DNA from: Acidobacteria bacterium Mor1
Lineage (GTDB): Bacteria > Acidobacteriota > Polarisedimenticolia > Polarisedimenticolales > Polarisedimenticolaceae
Reading direction: 5' to 3'
Length of the DNA stretch: 64,000 nt
Assembly (NCBI GenBank): GCA_001664505.1
Contig: CP011806.1
Span: 875,795 to 939,794 of the forward strand
The notes under the pieces were generated by a model. The model did no database searches and had not been told where the DNA came from. It saw only the letters and a list, made by a program, of their open reading frames with translations. The position numbers were made by a program, and so were the translations under genes. Shown here piece by piece: positions 24,101 through 31,093 of this stretch (positions are counted from its first letter, which is position 1; every line of letters begins with the position of its first letter).

Positions 24101-25562
24101 GAATGTCGTGGGTGAACATGACCCGGCCGTCGTAGGTCTGGTCGTCGGTGGCCAGGGTCTGGTCGGTGGTGTTGAGCAGGGTGATCTGGGTCCGATGGTC
24201 CGGGTTGGTCCCCTCTTCCTCGGTCAGACCCCGGATCTGCACCGTCACCTGGGCGGTGCCCGTACCGCCGGCCAGCTCGGGAAGGGTCACGTCTTCTTCG
24301 CGGCTGATCGTCGCGGCCTGGGTCGGGATCCAGGTCCAGGGGTCCTCGTCCTTGAGCGGCCGGAACGCGTCATCCACTTCGGCCCGGACCGTGGCCCGCA
24401 CCGTCGTGGGCGGGGTGCGGGAGAAGGTCGGCGCGGCGTCCAGCTCGGCCAGGCGCGCGCGGCTGCCGACCTCGGAGGTCAGGAAGTAGACCGTGTCCTC
24501 GTTGAAGTCGAGGTAGTCGAAGATTTCCTGTCCGGGGAGATCGATGCGAAGCGCGGTCTTGGCCTCGTCATCCATGGCCTCGCCCCAGAACTGAATCCAG
24601 TCGCCGGCCTCGAGACTGTCGTTGCCGTTCTGGTCGAACACCTGGATCGGCGTCTCGACCCCCTGGGTCTCCAGCTTGTAGCTCGACAGGGGCACCGCCT
24701 CGAAGCCGGTGCCGTTCAGGGTGGCGAAATCCAGGCGAACCGGACCGTTGACCCGGGTGCGGATCCGCTGGCGCGGGCCGCTGCCCGCAGCGAGAGACGC
24801 GGCCTGAACGCCCTCCTCGGTCGCTTCGATCTGCTGCCGAGACGCCCGGAACGTACGCGCTTCGGCGTAGTTCACGAAAGTCTCGCGATAAATGCTCTCG
24901 AAAGGACCCGCGGCGGCCGGTGCGGTGCGGGCCCCGTCGTCGCCGTCGAAGTGGACGGAAACCTGAAGACTCGAAACGACCGAGAGGCCGCCGGTCTCCG
25001 GGTCCCACTGGACGGGGCGAAGGTGAACCTTGACGTACCATTGGTCGCGGAGCCGCTCGACGGCGCCGAGCTCGGCCAGCGGCAAGCGTGGATCGAGATA
25101 CCTCTCGGCGTGTTCCAGGTAGTCTTCGACCTGGGTGAAGCCCAACCGGCCGGCGCTTTCCAGGGGATCGACGCCCAGTAGCGCCGAGGAGACCGGATCC
25201 GGCGGCTCGAGACGCACGGTGGGAACCGGGCGCGGACGCACGTCGGACAGGAAGCTGAGGCTCCCTGCCGAGTACTCCAATCGAGGGGTCACCCCGGGCG
25301 GGATCGCCACGAGGATCGTCTTGAAAGGAAGATCAGGGGCTCCCGGTCGCGAAGCACGCGATCGGAAGCCCTCAATCTCGATTACCGCCCCCGTTGGCTC
25401 TTGATAGGCTCGAACCGGCGGGGTCGTCAGCTCAAAAGAGAACCCCGCGGGCACACCAGACTCCTCGAGGGACCGGACAGCCGGACCAGCCGAAGAGAAT
25501 GATACCCCCCCTGCGGCCAAGCCTATCAAGAGACACAACGCAAACAAGTTGCGTGGTCTCAT
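21120..25562 (-). CDS. Secreted C25 (gingipain-like) cysteine peptidase with C-terminal FN3 domains
   Basis: 1480 residues. Signal peptide (RNLFALCLLIGLAAGGVSF); N-terminal propeptide/beta region to about 635, including ADFGTP-like beta domains typical of C25 propeptides; caspase-like peptidase about 640-1030 with YVLLLGDASLDYLGG, catalytic His in FIGHGNFD (H896) and Cys in VHNCLTGGF (C940); then three or four fibronectin type III modules to the end, interrupted by Cys-pair inserts (CSVTTGQSC, ECPVDESCE). It lacks a recognisable Bacteroidetes type IX sorting domain and ends abruptly in GNRSPF. ATG 25562 is chosen (AGGTG nearby); a GTG lies two codons upstream. It is 61 bases after the candidate precursor-peptide gene on the same strand, separated by a strong hairpin. 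Extracellular proteolysis is likely; a role in peptide maturation is inference. Confidence 0.82.
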   Translation of the reverse strand: MRPRNLFALCLLIGLAAGGVSFSSAGPAVRSLEESGVPAGFSFELTTPPVRAYQEPTGAVIEIEGFRSRASRPGAPDLPFKTILVAIPPGVTPRLEYSAGSLSFLSDVRPRPVPTVRLEPPDPVSSALLGVDPLESAGRLGFTQVEDYLEHAERYLDPRLPLAELGAVERLRDQWYVKVHLRPVQWDPETGGLSVVSSLQVSVHFDGDDGARTAPAAAGPFESIYRETFVNYAEARTFRASRQQIEATEEGVQAASLAAGSGPRQRIRTRVNGPVRLDFATLNGTGFEAVPLSSYKLETQGVETPIQVFDQNGNDSLEAGDWIQFWGEAMDDEAKTALRIDLPGQEIFDYLDFNEDTVYFLTSEVGSRARLAELDAAPTFSRTPPTTVRATVRAEVDDAFRPLKDEDPWTWIPTQAATISREEDVTLPELAGGTGTAQVTVQIRGLTEEEGTNPDHRTQITLLNTTDQTLATDDQTYDGRVMFTHDIPWSFSGGAQLTSPLTVEIVPPTVVGAQNQVMLNFIEVEYDRTFASLGDSLVFEWPDEDAEFIVSGLSSTEVEVWELTQPLAGTGFGIVDEPVRLTGVSTSGAGSVDVRFRIDDTGSGAPRRFAVFATGALSTPSGSDFEADMVSDLAQSAGGDILVIAHRSLLDDPANCADTELSALLAYRSAEQGLSSVVACMDDVDDDFNFGFNGPPGIQSLLAYAYDNWATRPSYVLLLGDASLDYLGGEAFGSFVPTKIMFKDDISIGYYASDTLLGAVVGDDDQPEFMIGRLSARTESELDTQLNKVLDYEQSAVSGLWQRHALMVADRGKERGGVVDLDETADFERINDLGLSYMKSPPHTDRSLRYWSDPQFCNGSLPGCAVGASAMTSAIEDGVNGDDGFDGAAMMQFIGHGNFDLWSDDVVFCGNSSSPFCSGRNEVGGLTNGLRLPWVQVHNCLTGGFHTTALQSMGESWLKSANGGAIALYAPSGLGRRFIGEQGTTSTWGEAFGGNKERTLGKIVMKSVTDFCTQNFFEACQFYVLLGDPATRLQLPTVEPASDVQTVDGSLVVDLSWDRSDTAGAQYDIYRSLLQNQNYARVNPSPVDCGAPDPARCVYSDTTVDNNRTYYYYVVAVDADGFDSAQSNFNATCDTDPGDADCVLANPINPNPPSEPTGVAVADAETGGRLDVSWNPNPELDVDRYTVYYSQEPGCFQNAGCTPTAEPADFGETSHAIVGLENGADYYVVVTATNSSDLDSGPSVEVSGRPTLVLGLRSPGFISDLTLDKSGNDAVLSWSAVSLDIYAKNETVSSYEIYRGSTPDFAPTVATRIATVPGGQTTFTDPGALSSPDDLHYLVRAIDDDGFGGGLGNQLPAAVSDLIVGKVGTCSVTTGQSCVLDSECPVDESCEPSGGNLRFNWSPVTADFDGTPLTIDHYEVYSSASPISRDSLCDSFDTTCNDPTPLVDNLSVTEVEISPPGGIVYYTVISVDRRGNRSPF

Positions 25563-25575
25563 GGTCACCTACCGA

Positions 25576-25606
25576 GGAACCTGGCGCGGTAAACCGCGGA
25601 GGTTCC
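25576..25606 (-). other. Strong hairpin between precursor-like gene and C25 peptidase
   Basis: Arms GGAACCT and AGGTTCC (outer 7 bp) enclose CGCGG-TAAA-CCGCG (inner 5 bp), with a small asymmetric internal loop. No T-tract follows on the minus strand, so it is more likely a partial terminator or mRNA-stabilising structure than a full terminator. Such a hairpin would favour short-peptide mRNA over the 4.4-kb peptidase message. Confidence 0.55.
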
Positions 25607-25623
25607 GGAAACGTCTAGACGGA

Positions 25624-25743
25624 TTAGCTCTGGATCGGGCCGGCGGCGCAATCAGCGTCGGTAGCCTTGGCGCAGGTTACCGCGCGGGCTTCGAGCTTTT
25701 CCGTGTGGACGATCGCAGGACGCTCGTACGTCTTCTTGGTCAT
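25624..25743 (-). CDS. 39-residue candidate RiPP precursor peptide
   Basis: Unrecognised short gene. ATG at 25743 is preceded by GGGGAGG with a 7-base spacer, an ideal SD; it ends at TAA 25624-25626. The peptide begins MTKKTYERPAIVH, has a charged mid-section EKLEARAV, then two cysteines (C24 and C32) in a small-residue, Thr/Asp-rich stretch, and ends AAGPIQS. This split into a charged, proline-containing leader and a Cys-bearing tail is what is expected of a radical-SAM-modified peptide substrate. It lies 132 bases after the radical SAM/SPASM gene, itself behind a PqqD-like gene that would act as leader-binding domain, and 61 bases before a C25 peptidase. There is no signal peptide. Substrate status is inferred from context; no modification is shown by sequence. 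Confidence 0.72.
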   Translation of the reverse strand: MTKKTYERPAIVHTEKLEARAVTCAKATDADCAAGPIQS

Positions 25744-25875
25744 TTATCAGCCTCCCCCTGAAATAGTCGGGTCAGACCCTGTTGTCCAAACTTCAGTCAA
25801 CCGATGGTCACAAAGACCCTGGAGCCTGGAATCATTCCCAGGTCGCAGGATTTATACGGTGCCCCCTCGGGCATT

Positions 25876-26967
25876 TCAAGCAGATTTTCTGCCGTCATTC
25901 TTGTCTTCAATCTGTAACAATTCGTAAGTCTTGCGAACGGCCCCGGCATTGACCTCCGCCTGGGGGTAGATCCCCAGCGGATCACCGGTCTGGACCTCCG
26001 CTACTCCCAGACAGAACTGGAAATATTGGCCATCCTTGTGTTTTCGCAACTCGTCGCTGGCCTGGACCGCCAGATCCCGGACCTCGTTGAGTACCGGCGA
26101 GGTGCGCCAGATCCGCTCCAGGCTGTCGATCTCGAGGATATTGGCCACCTGCCGGCGGAAAGCCACACAGGGCAGGATATTGCCGTACGGATCGATGGTG
26201 AAGCCCGAGCGGGCGGTCCCGCAGTTGGCCTCGGAGCCCTCGGCGGCGCAGTGGTTGGCCCGCGGAGGGAGCTTGCCGTGGTGCAGCTCCTGGTACAGCT
26301 CGCCCCAGTAACGCTCGAAGAAGGCGTCGTCGGGACGCAGGGAGAGCGGATCCTGGTTGCCGTCGTCCTTTGGGGTGATCACCGGGTCGAAAGTCACGAA
26401 AAGGCCGCGCTTCTCACCGATATCCCGTACGCCGATCAGCTCGTCCTGGTTCAACTTGGTGATCGGGCACTTCAGATTGACCTTGATCCCGGCCTCGACC
26501 AGGTTGTCCAGCGCCTGGACCGTCTTGTCGAAGGAGCCCTTGATGTGGGTCAGAGCTTCATGGCTTTCGGGACGGGCGCCGTGGAGCGAGATCTCCACCT
26601 CGTGGGGCCCGAGCTTGGCCAGACGGTTCACGACCTTCTTGTCGCCCAGCAGGAAGCCGTTGGAGTAGACGCGTAGCGCCATGCCCAGGCGGCGGGTCTC
26701 GGCGGCGATGGCCCAGAAATCCTTGTGGCACATCGCTTCGCCACCGGTCAGGGTCAGATACAGGACCCCGAAATCCGCCATCTTTTTAAGAGCTTCAAAA
26801 ATTTGAGGTGTGGTGAGCTCACGTTGACCGGTGGGCGAGTTGTAGCAGAACGTGCAGAGGTGATTGCACCGGTAGGTGATCTCGAACTGCGCGTTCAGCG
26901 GGATGGCGTTGGCGAACGCCTTGCCCATCATGTCGCGATACGGGTTGGTCTGTGGAGTTTCGCTCAA
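25876..26967 (-). CDS. Radical SAM/SPASM-domain peptide-modifying enzyme (candidate)
   Basis: 363 residues. The N-terminal radical SAM core carries the [4Fe-4S] motif CNHLCTFC (C34, C38, C41), followed by LTLTGGEAMCH (SAM contact) and VEISLHGARPESHEALT. The C-terminal third is SPASM-like with cysteines in NHCAAEG, NCGTARSGFTIDPYGNILPC and a late FCLGVAEV, expected to hold auxiliary Fe-S clusters. Enzymes of this build install thioether, C-C or other crosslinks in ribosomal peptides or act on proteins. The start is TTG 26967 with AGGGGGA seven bases upstream. It directly follows the PqqD-like gene (19 bases) and precedes the short Cys-peptide gene, which fits a RiPP maturation role. The exact chemistry cannot be read from sequence. 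Confidence 0.88.
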   Translation of the reverse strand: MSETPQTNPYRDMMGKAFANAIPLNAQFEITYRCNHLCTFCYNSPTGQRELTTPQIFEALKKMADFGVLYLTLTGGEAMCHKDFWAIAAETRRLGMALRVYSNGFLLGDKKVVNRLAKLGPHEVEISLHGARPESHEALTHIKGSFDKTVQALDNLVEAGIKVNLKCPITKLNQDELIGVRDIGEKRGLFVTFDPVITPKDDGNQDPLSLRPDDAFFERYWGELYQELHHGKLPPRANHCAAEGSEANCGTARSGFTIDPYGNILPCVAFRRQVANILEIDSLERIWRTSPVLNEVRDLAVQASDELRKHKDGQYFQFCLGVAEVQTGDPLGIYPQAEVNAGAVRKTYELLQIEDKNDGRKSA

Positions 26968-26986
26968 CGTGGATTCCCCCTCGAGC

Positions 26987-27268
26987 TCACGGAGTGGCGT
27001 TCAGCATGCCGTGCTGCGCCAGATCGTCGATGAAGGCGTTGACATCCTTCAGCGCGTCCTCGGCGCTCACGTCGAACTCACCGGCGATCGCCTCGGCGAT
27101 CTGTTCCCGGGAGTGCTCGCCGTCCAGCATGGTGAAGATCTTGATGGCCGCCGGGTTGAGGACCTTGACCTCTTGCCGGCCGGACATCACGACCAGTCCG
27201 CCTTCGTCCCCGATGGTTCGGAACGCGGTTTCCGGATGACGCAGCGGCTTCTCGGGCGCGGAACTCAT
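26987..27268 (-). CDS. PqqD-like peptide-recognition protein
   Basis: 93-residue protein of the PqqD fold, a winged-helix RiPP recognition element that binds precursor leader peptides and presents them to a radical SAM partner. Visible features: an N-terminal strand region (GGLVVMSGRQEVKVLNPAAIKIFTML), then the conserved helix pair DGEHSREQIAEAIAGEFDVSAEDALKDV and a C-terminal FIDDLAQHGML. The start chosen is ATG 27268 with GGAG six bases upstream; the frame extension to TTG 27280 covers the SD. It is the first gene of the locus, 19 bases before the radical SAM gene. Confidence 0.85.
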   Translation of the reverse strand: MSSAPEKPLRHPETAFRTIGDEGGLVVMSGRQEVKVLNPAAIKIFTMLDGEHSREQIAEAIAGEFDVSAEDALKDVNAFIDDLAQHGMLNATP

Positions 27269-27302
27269 GCCGTACTCCAAAGCGGGCGAAGTGCCCTAAC
27301 AA

Positions 27303-27378
27303 ACTGTAGCAGATACACTTGCGGCGCGAGTCCACCGCGGCCGACCGTAAGTGTACGGTGAACACCGAGGCCCTTCAA
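27303..27378 (-). promoter_or_regulatory. Promoter and inverted repeat upstream of the pqqD-like gene
   Basis: On the minus strand TTGAAG (27378-27373), 17-base spacer, TACACT (27355-27350): a good sigma-70-type promoter. A second, extended -10 candidate TGC-TACAGT lies at 27311-27303. The first -10 is inside one arm of an inverted repeat (TACACTTGCGG at 27314-27324; CCGTAAGTGTA at 27345-27355; 10 of 11 positions pair; 20-base spacer), so a dimeric repressor binding here would block transcription of the whole peptide locus. Confidence 0.6.
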
Positions 27379-27407
27379 GCGACGTTTACGGCGTGTCTTG
27401 ACCCGGA

Positions 27408-28304
27408 TCACATCCGATCGAGCAGGAAATCGGTGATTTGTCGATGATAGGCCTCCATGGCCTCGCCGTAGACCCCGGTGGCGGCCGTGGCGGGCAACTC
27501 GACCAGGCTGGCGTCACTTTCTCGATGTTCGGGAATGTTGCGATACATGGCTTCCGCCTCGGCGGCCAACCTGGCGTCGGAGGCCGGGGTCAGCAGCAGC
27601 ATATGGCGCCCCGCCAGGCTCGGCAGCACCTCGGCAGCCCGGGCCTCCACCGGGCTGCGCCGGGCGCCCCGCAGGATCGCCCTGGGTAGAAAGCCCAGGG
27701 CGCGATCGGCGGGCTCCCATCCCCAGGACGCCCTGCGCTCCAGGGCGAAGGCGGCGTCGGGGTAGAGACCGTCGAGGATCAGCGCCCGCACGTCGGGGCG
27801 GTCGGCGGCGGCCAGAACCGCGGCATGGGCACCCATGCCGATCCCGTAGAGGCCTCCGATGCCGGCGGCATCGGATCGGGCGGCCGCGAAATCGATGGCT
27901 CCGAGAAGATCCCGCTTCTCGTCGACACCCAGGGTCGAGCGCTCTCCCCCGCTCTCCCCGTGAGCGCGGAAATCCACGGCAAGACAGGGAATGCCCCGGT
28001 CGTGGAGCCTCAGCATCAGATTCAGGAGGGAGACCTTGCCCGCCGCCAGGTCATGGCCGAGCACCACGGCCGGCTTCGAAGGGTCGGCGGGCATCCACCA
28101 GCCGGCAATCTCGGTTCCGTCCGCCGCCGGAAAGCGGACAGGCTCCACCGGGAGTTTCATGCTGGCGAAATCGACGGGGGTTTCGATCAGACGCGGCGGG
28201 ACCGTCAGCCGGTGCACGCGGAAGGCGGCGATCCCCGAGAGCAGGGTCGCGGCGAGGACGGACAACACCAACAGGGTGCCGAGCTTGGACTTCCAGAAAA
28301 ACAT
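27408..28304 (-). CDS. Membrane-anchored alpha/beta-hydrolase fold protein lacking the nucleophile
   Basis: 298 residues: one N-terminal transmembrane helix (about 8-29), then an alpha/beta-hydrolase domain with FPAADGTEIAGWWMPA, VVLGHDLAAG, the loop CLAVDFRAHGESGGERSTLG and the nucleophile elbow. The elbow, normally Gly-x-Ser-x-Gly, reads YGIGMGAHAA, with Gly (residue 156) where Ser should be; no neighbouring Ser, Cys or Asp can substitute. A late MLLLTPASDARLAAE would supply the acid. The protein is therefore likely non-hydrolytic or uses a different chemistry. It precedes the pqqD-like gene by about 140 bases, which contain a separate promoter, so co-regulation with the peptide locus is uncertain. 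Confidence 0.75.
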   Translation of the reverse strand: MFFWKSKLGTLLVLSVLAATLLSGIAAFRVHRLTVPPRLIETPVDFASMKLPVEPVRFPAADGTEIAGWWMPADPSKPAVVLGHDLAAGKVSLLNLMLRLHDRGIPCLAVDFRAHGESGGERSTLGVDEKRDLLGAIDFAAARSDAAGIGGLYGIGMGAHAAVLAAADRPDVRALILDGLYPDAAFALERRASWGWEPADRALGFLPRAILRGARRSPVEARAAEVLPSLAGRHMLLLTPASDARLAAEAEAMYRNIPEHRESDASLVELPATAATGVYGEAMEAYHRQITDFLLDRM

Positions 28305-28349
28305 CGTCTCCGGTGCCGGCCCCCGTACCCTGGTGCAATATAGGTCCCC

Positions 28350-29738
28350 GTGAGGCCGGAACCAAGAACAGGGCGCGATCCCCGCACGCCGATCGACTCG
28401 CGCATGGCCCTCGCTTGCGGGTTCGTGATCGCCATGGCTTTTCTCGTCAGCGGCTGCGGCTCATCCGAGGCCCCCGCACCGCCCGAGGACGATCCCGAGG
28501 CCCCCCCTGTCGCCGTGATCGGCTGGGACGGTGCGACCTGGGACGTGATCGAACCGATGCTCCTGGATGGACGCCTGCCCCATCTTGCGGCGCTGATCGA
28601 CGGAGGCACCCGGGCACGACTGCTGGCCGAGCCTCCCCTGCTGAGCCCGGTTGCATGGACCACCCTCGCCACCGGGTTCACCGAGGAGGAACACGGCATC
28701 GCCGGCTTCAACATGCCGGACCCCACGGGCAAGGGGTCCCCGATCCTCGCCGCCTCGTTCCACCGCCGGCGCGCCGCCCTGTGGCAGATGGTTTCGGCCG
28801 CCCCGGAGCGCGAGGTCGGCTTCATCGGATGGTGGACCACCTGGCCGGCGGAACCGGTGCGAGGCTACGTGGTCACCGACCACCTGGCCTTCAACCGCTG
28901 GGATGCATGGGCGCGCAGGCCGGAAAACGAGGCGTTCCATCTGACCTACCCGGCCGAACTGACCGACGAACTGAGTGCGGTCGCGGTGCGGCCCGAGCAA
29001 ACCGGCGCCGAGACCCTGACCCGGTTGGTGGCCTTCAACGAGCGGGAGCAGCAGGAGATGATGGCCGCCACCCGGCCGGTGATCTTCCACGGCCCGAGCG
29101 TCTTCCGTTTCGGATACAGCACCGACGCCAGCAACCTCGCCTTCGCGAGGCACCTGCTCGACACCCGGGAACAACCCGACCTGTTCGCGGTCTCGTTCAT
29201 CCTCACCGACGTCGCGGGGCACGTGTTCTGGCACCACTACCGCCCCGAGGCCTACGCCGACCCGCCGGCGGATGCCGGCCGCCTGGCCGAGGCGATCCCC
29301 GACATCTACGAACAGGTCGACCGCTGGACCGGCGAACTGCTGGCCCGCCTGGAGCCGGACACCCGGGTGTTGCTGATCTCCGATCACGGGATGCGCTCGA
29401 CCGGACAACGTCCGGTTCCCGGCCGAAATCCCGCAGGGGATCACGACCCCGCAGGCATCTTCGTGGCATCGGGGCCGGGATTGCGCCGCGGCGCCGAGCT
29501 CCACTCGCTGAGCAGCCTGGACTTCACGCCGACGGTTCTGGCGCTGCTGGGTTTGCCCGTCGCCGACGACATGCCGGGCCGGGTGGTGCATGAGTTGTTC
29601 GAGGACCCCGGCCTGTGGAACGGCGCCCGGATTCCGAGCTACGGTGACGGCCGGGACGGCAAGGTGGAAATGGTCGAGTCTCCCGCCGACGAGGCGTACC
29701 GGGACCGGCTCAAGGCGCTGGGCTACATCGGCGAGTAG
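28350..29738 (+). CDS. Type I phosphodiesterase-like (alkaline phosphatase superfamily) lipoprotein
   Basis: 462 residues. Lipobox AFLVSGCGSS near residue 36. The catalytic domain of the phosphodiesterase/nucleotide pyrophosphatase type has AVIGWDGATWDVI (metal Asp), the nucleophile Thr in SPVAWTTLATG, SFILTDVAGHVFWHHY (Asp and His), LLISDHGM (Asp, His) and GDHDPAGIF (His). All expected two-metal ligands are present, so an active phosphodiesterase or phosphatase on the outer side is predicted. The GTG at 28350 (AGG five bases ahead) is chosen; the ATG at 28404 also leaves the signal intact but has no SD. It converges with a minus-strand relative, with three bases between their stops. Natural substrate unknown. 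Confidence 0.8.
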   Translation: MRPEPRTGRDPRTPIDSRMALACGFVIAMAFLVSGCGSSEAPAPPEDDPEAPPVAVIGWDGATWDVIEPMLLDGRLPHLAALIDGGTRARLLAEPPLLSPVAWTTLATGFTEEEHGIAGFNMPDPTGKGSPILAASFHRRRAALWQMVSAAPEREVGFIGWWTTWPAEPVRGYVVTDHLAFNRWDAWARRPENEAFHLTYPAELTDELSAVAVRPEQTGAETLTRLVAFNEREQQEMMAATRPVIFHGPSVFRFGYSTDASNLAFARHLLDTREQPDLFAVSFILTDVAGHVFWHHYRPEAYADPPADAGRLAEAIPDIYEQVDRWTGELLARLEPDTRVLLISDHGMRSTGQRPVPGRNPAGDHDPAGIFVASGPGLRRGAELHSLSSLDFTPTVLALLGLPVADDMPGRVVHELFEDPGLWNGARIPSYGDGRDGKVEMVESPADEAYRDRLKALGYIGE

Positions 29739-29741
29739 CGC

Positions 29742-31085
29742 TCACTCCACGTAGCCCAGGTCGCGCAGGATCTGCAGCTCCTCGGGGTCCAGGTCGACGT
29801 CGAGCCGCCCTTGCCCCGGCGCGGGCACCAGGCTCAACACGCCGGCCAGGGACTCCGCCGCGGTCGCATCCCGGTCCAGCACGCTACGCCGCTCATCGGG
29901 ATCGTCCGCTGCGTAGAACAGCCGCCCCGACCCATCCTGCTCCTGGATCAACGTACCCTCGTCACCGCGAATCGAGACCAGATCGCCGCCCCAGAGGCTT
30001 CCCTCGGCGATGGCGAAGGGCGCGTCGACGCTGCCCAGGACGCCGCCCGGCAGCGGCGGCCCATCGATCCCCGCGTAGTCGAGCACCGTGGGCAAGATGT
30101 CGATCTGCCGCACCCGGTCGAAGCGGGACTCCGGGCTCTCACCCGGGCGCTTGACGATCAGCGGCACGTGCAACAGCTCGCGATGATGACTGTGGCCATG
30201 TTCGAAGCCGCCGTGATCCCAGAACTCCTCGCCGTGATCGGCGACGACGATCACCAACGAGTCCTCCCACAGGCCCATGCGCTCCAGGCCAGCGCGCAGC
30301 CGGCCGAACTGCTCGTCGGCAAAAGCCAGCTCCCCGTCGTAGCGGGCGATCAGGCTGCCCTTCTCGCCAGGAGTGAGTTCGATCTCTCCTCGGCGCAGGG
30401 CGAACAGCTCCCGGGCGTGTCCGAAACCGCGAGGCAACGCCGATGCACCGGCCGGCTCGAAGCGGGTATCGAAGGGTGCCGGCGGGTCGTAGACCAGGTG
30501 CGGGTCGAAGTAGTGCACCATCATCAGGAAGTCGCGCTCCCCGACCGACTCCGCCCAGCGCAATGCCGCGTCGGTGGTCGCCCGCGCATCCCGATGCCCC
30601 TGGTTGCTGGCGTCGCTGGTATGGAAGTCGTACACGTCGAAGCCCCGGGAGATCCCGGTGCCCGGATTGCAGAAGACCACGTTGACCCAGGCCGCGGTGG
30701 CGTAGCCGGCCCGGGAGAGCAACTCGGCCATGGTCGGGACCTCGGGGCGTACCCCCTGGAGTTGGCGGGCGCCCGACTCCGAGGGCTTCATCCCGGCTCC
30801 GTGATGCCGCGGCAACACGCCGGTCACGATGCTGGCAAAGGACGGCAGGGTCCAGGGCGCCTGACTCCAGGCGTTGCGGTAGAGCCGGCTCTCGTCGGCC
30901 AGCCGGTCGAAGTTCGGAGTCGTCTCCCGGGGATAGCCCATCGACGAGAAGTGGTCTGCCCGGGTCGTGTCCAGCACCACGAGAACCACGCCCGAACGGG
31001 GTGACGCATCTCCGGCGCAGGAGAGCGCTCCGGTCAGGGCCAGGACGAGGGCCAGGATCCCCGCCAACCGCACGCGGAGATTCAT
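29742..31085 (-). CDS. Sulfatase-like (alkaline phosphatase superfamily) lipoprotein
   Basis: 447 residues. Signal MNLRVRLAGILALVLAL and lipobox ALSC. Catalytic motifs: VLVVLDTTRADHFSSMGYP (metal), nucleophile loop SQAPWTLPSFASIVTG with Thr, VVADHGEEFWDHGGFEHGH (metal) and LLHVPLIVKRPG. As in the neighbours there is no formylglycine Cys/Ser-x-Pro-x-Arg, so sulfatase activity is doubtful; phosphatase or phosphoethanolamine/phosphoglycerol-type transfer is as likely. The frame extends upstream inside uvrC, but the ATG at 31085 begins the signal and lies eight bases past the uvrC stop, so it is the end of the uvrB-to-uvrC run. Substrate unknown. Confidence 0.82.
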   Translation of the reverse strand: MNLRVRLAGILALVLALTGALSCAGDASPRSGVVLVVLDTTRADHFSSMGYPRETTPNFDRLADESRLYRNAWSQAPWTLPSFASIVTGVLPRHHGAGMKPSESGARQLQGVRPEVPTMAELLSRAGYATAAWVNVVFCNPGTGISRGFDVYDFHTSDASNQGHRDARATTDAALRWAESVGERDFLMMVHYFDPHLVYDPPAPFDTRFEPAGASALPRGFGHARELFALRRGEIELTPGEKGSLIARYDGELAFADEQFGRLRAGLERMGLWEDSLVIVVADHGEEFWDHGGFEHGHSHHRELLHVPLIVKRPGESPESRFDRVRQIDILPTVLDYAGIDGPPLPGGVLGSVDAPFAIAEGSLWGGDLVSIRGDEGTLIQEQDGSGRLFYAADDPDERRSVLDRDATAAESLAGVLSLVPAPGQGRLDVDLDPEELQILRDLGYVE

Positions 31086-31093
31086 CGGCGGCT

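Noticed and set aside
25769-25779. GGGTCAGACCC palindrome as an operator or REP-like repeat
   Set aside because: Short, single copy in this window, with no second site or REP structure to support it.
25760-25789. Possible promoter TTGGAC-18-TATTTC just before the 39-codon peptide gene
   Set aside because: The -10 lies only about 17 bases before the ATG, which would put the transcription start inside the SD; the element is weak.
25797-25874. Second short open frame (25 codons, MPEGAPYKSCDLG start) right after the radical SAM stop as an alternative precursor peptide
   Set aside because: No SD ahead of its ATG, it starts one base after the radical SAM stop, and it has a single Cys; the 39-codon gene downstream has an ideal SD.
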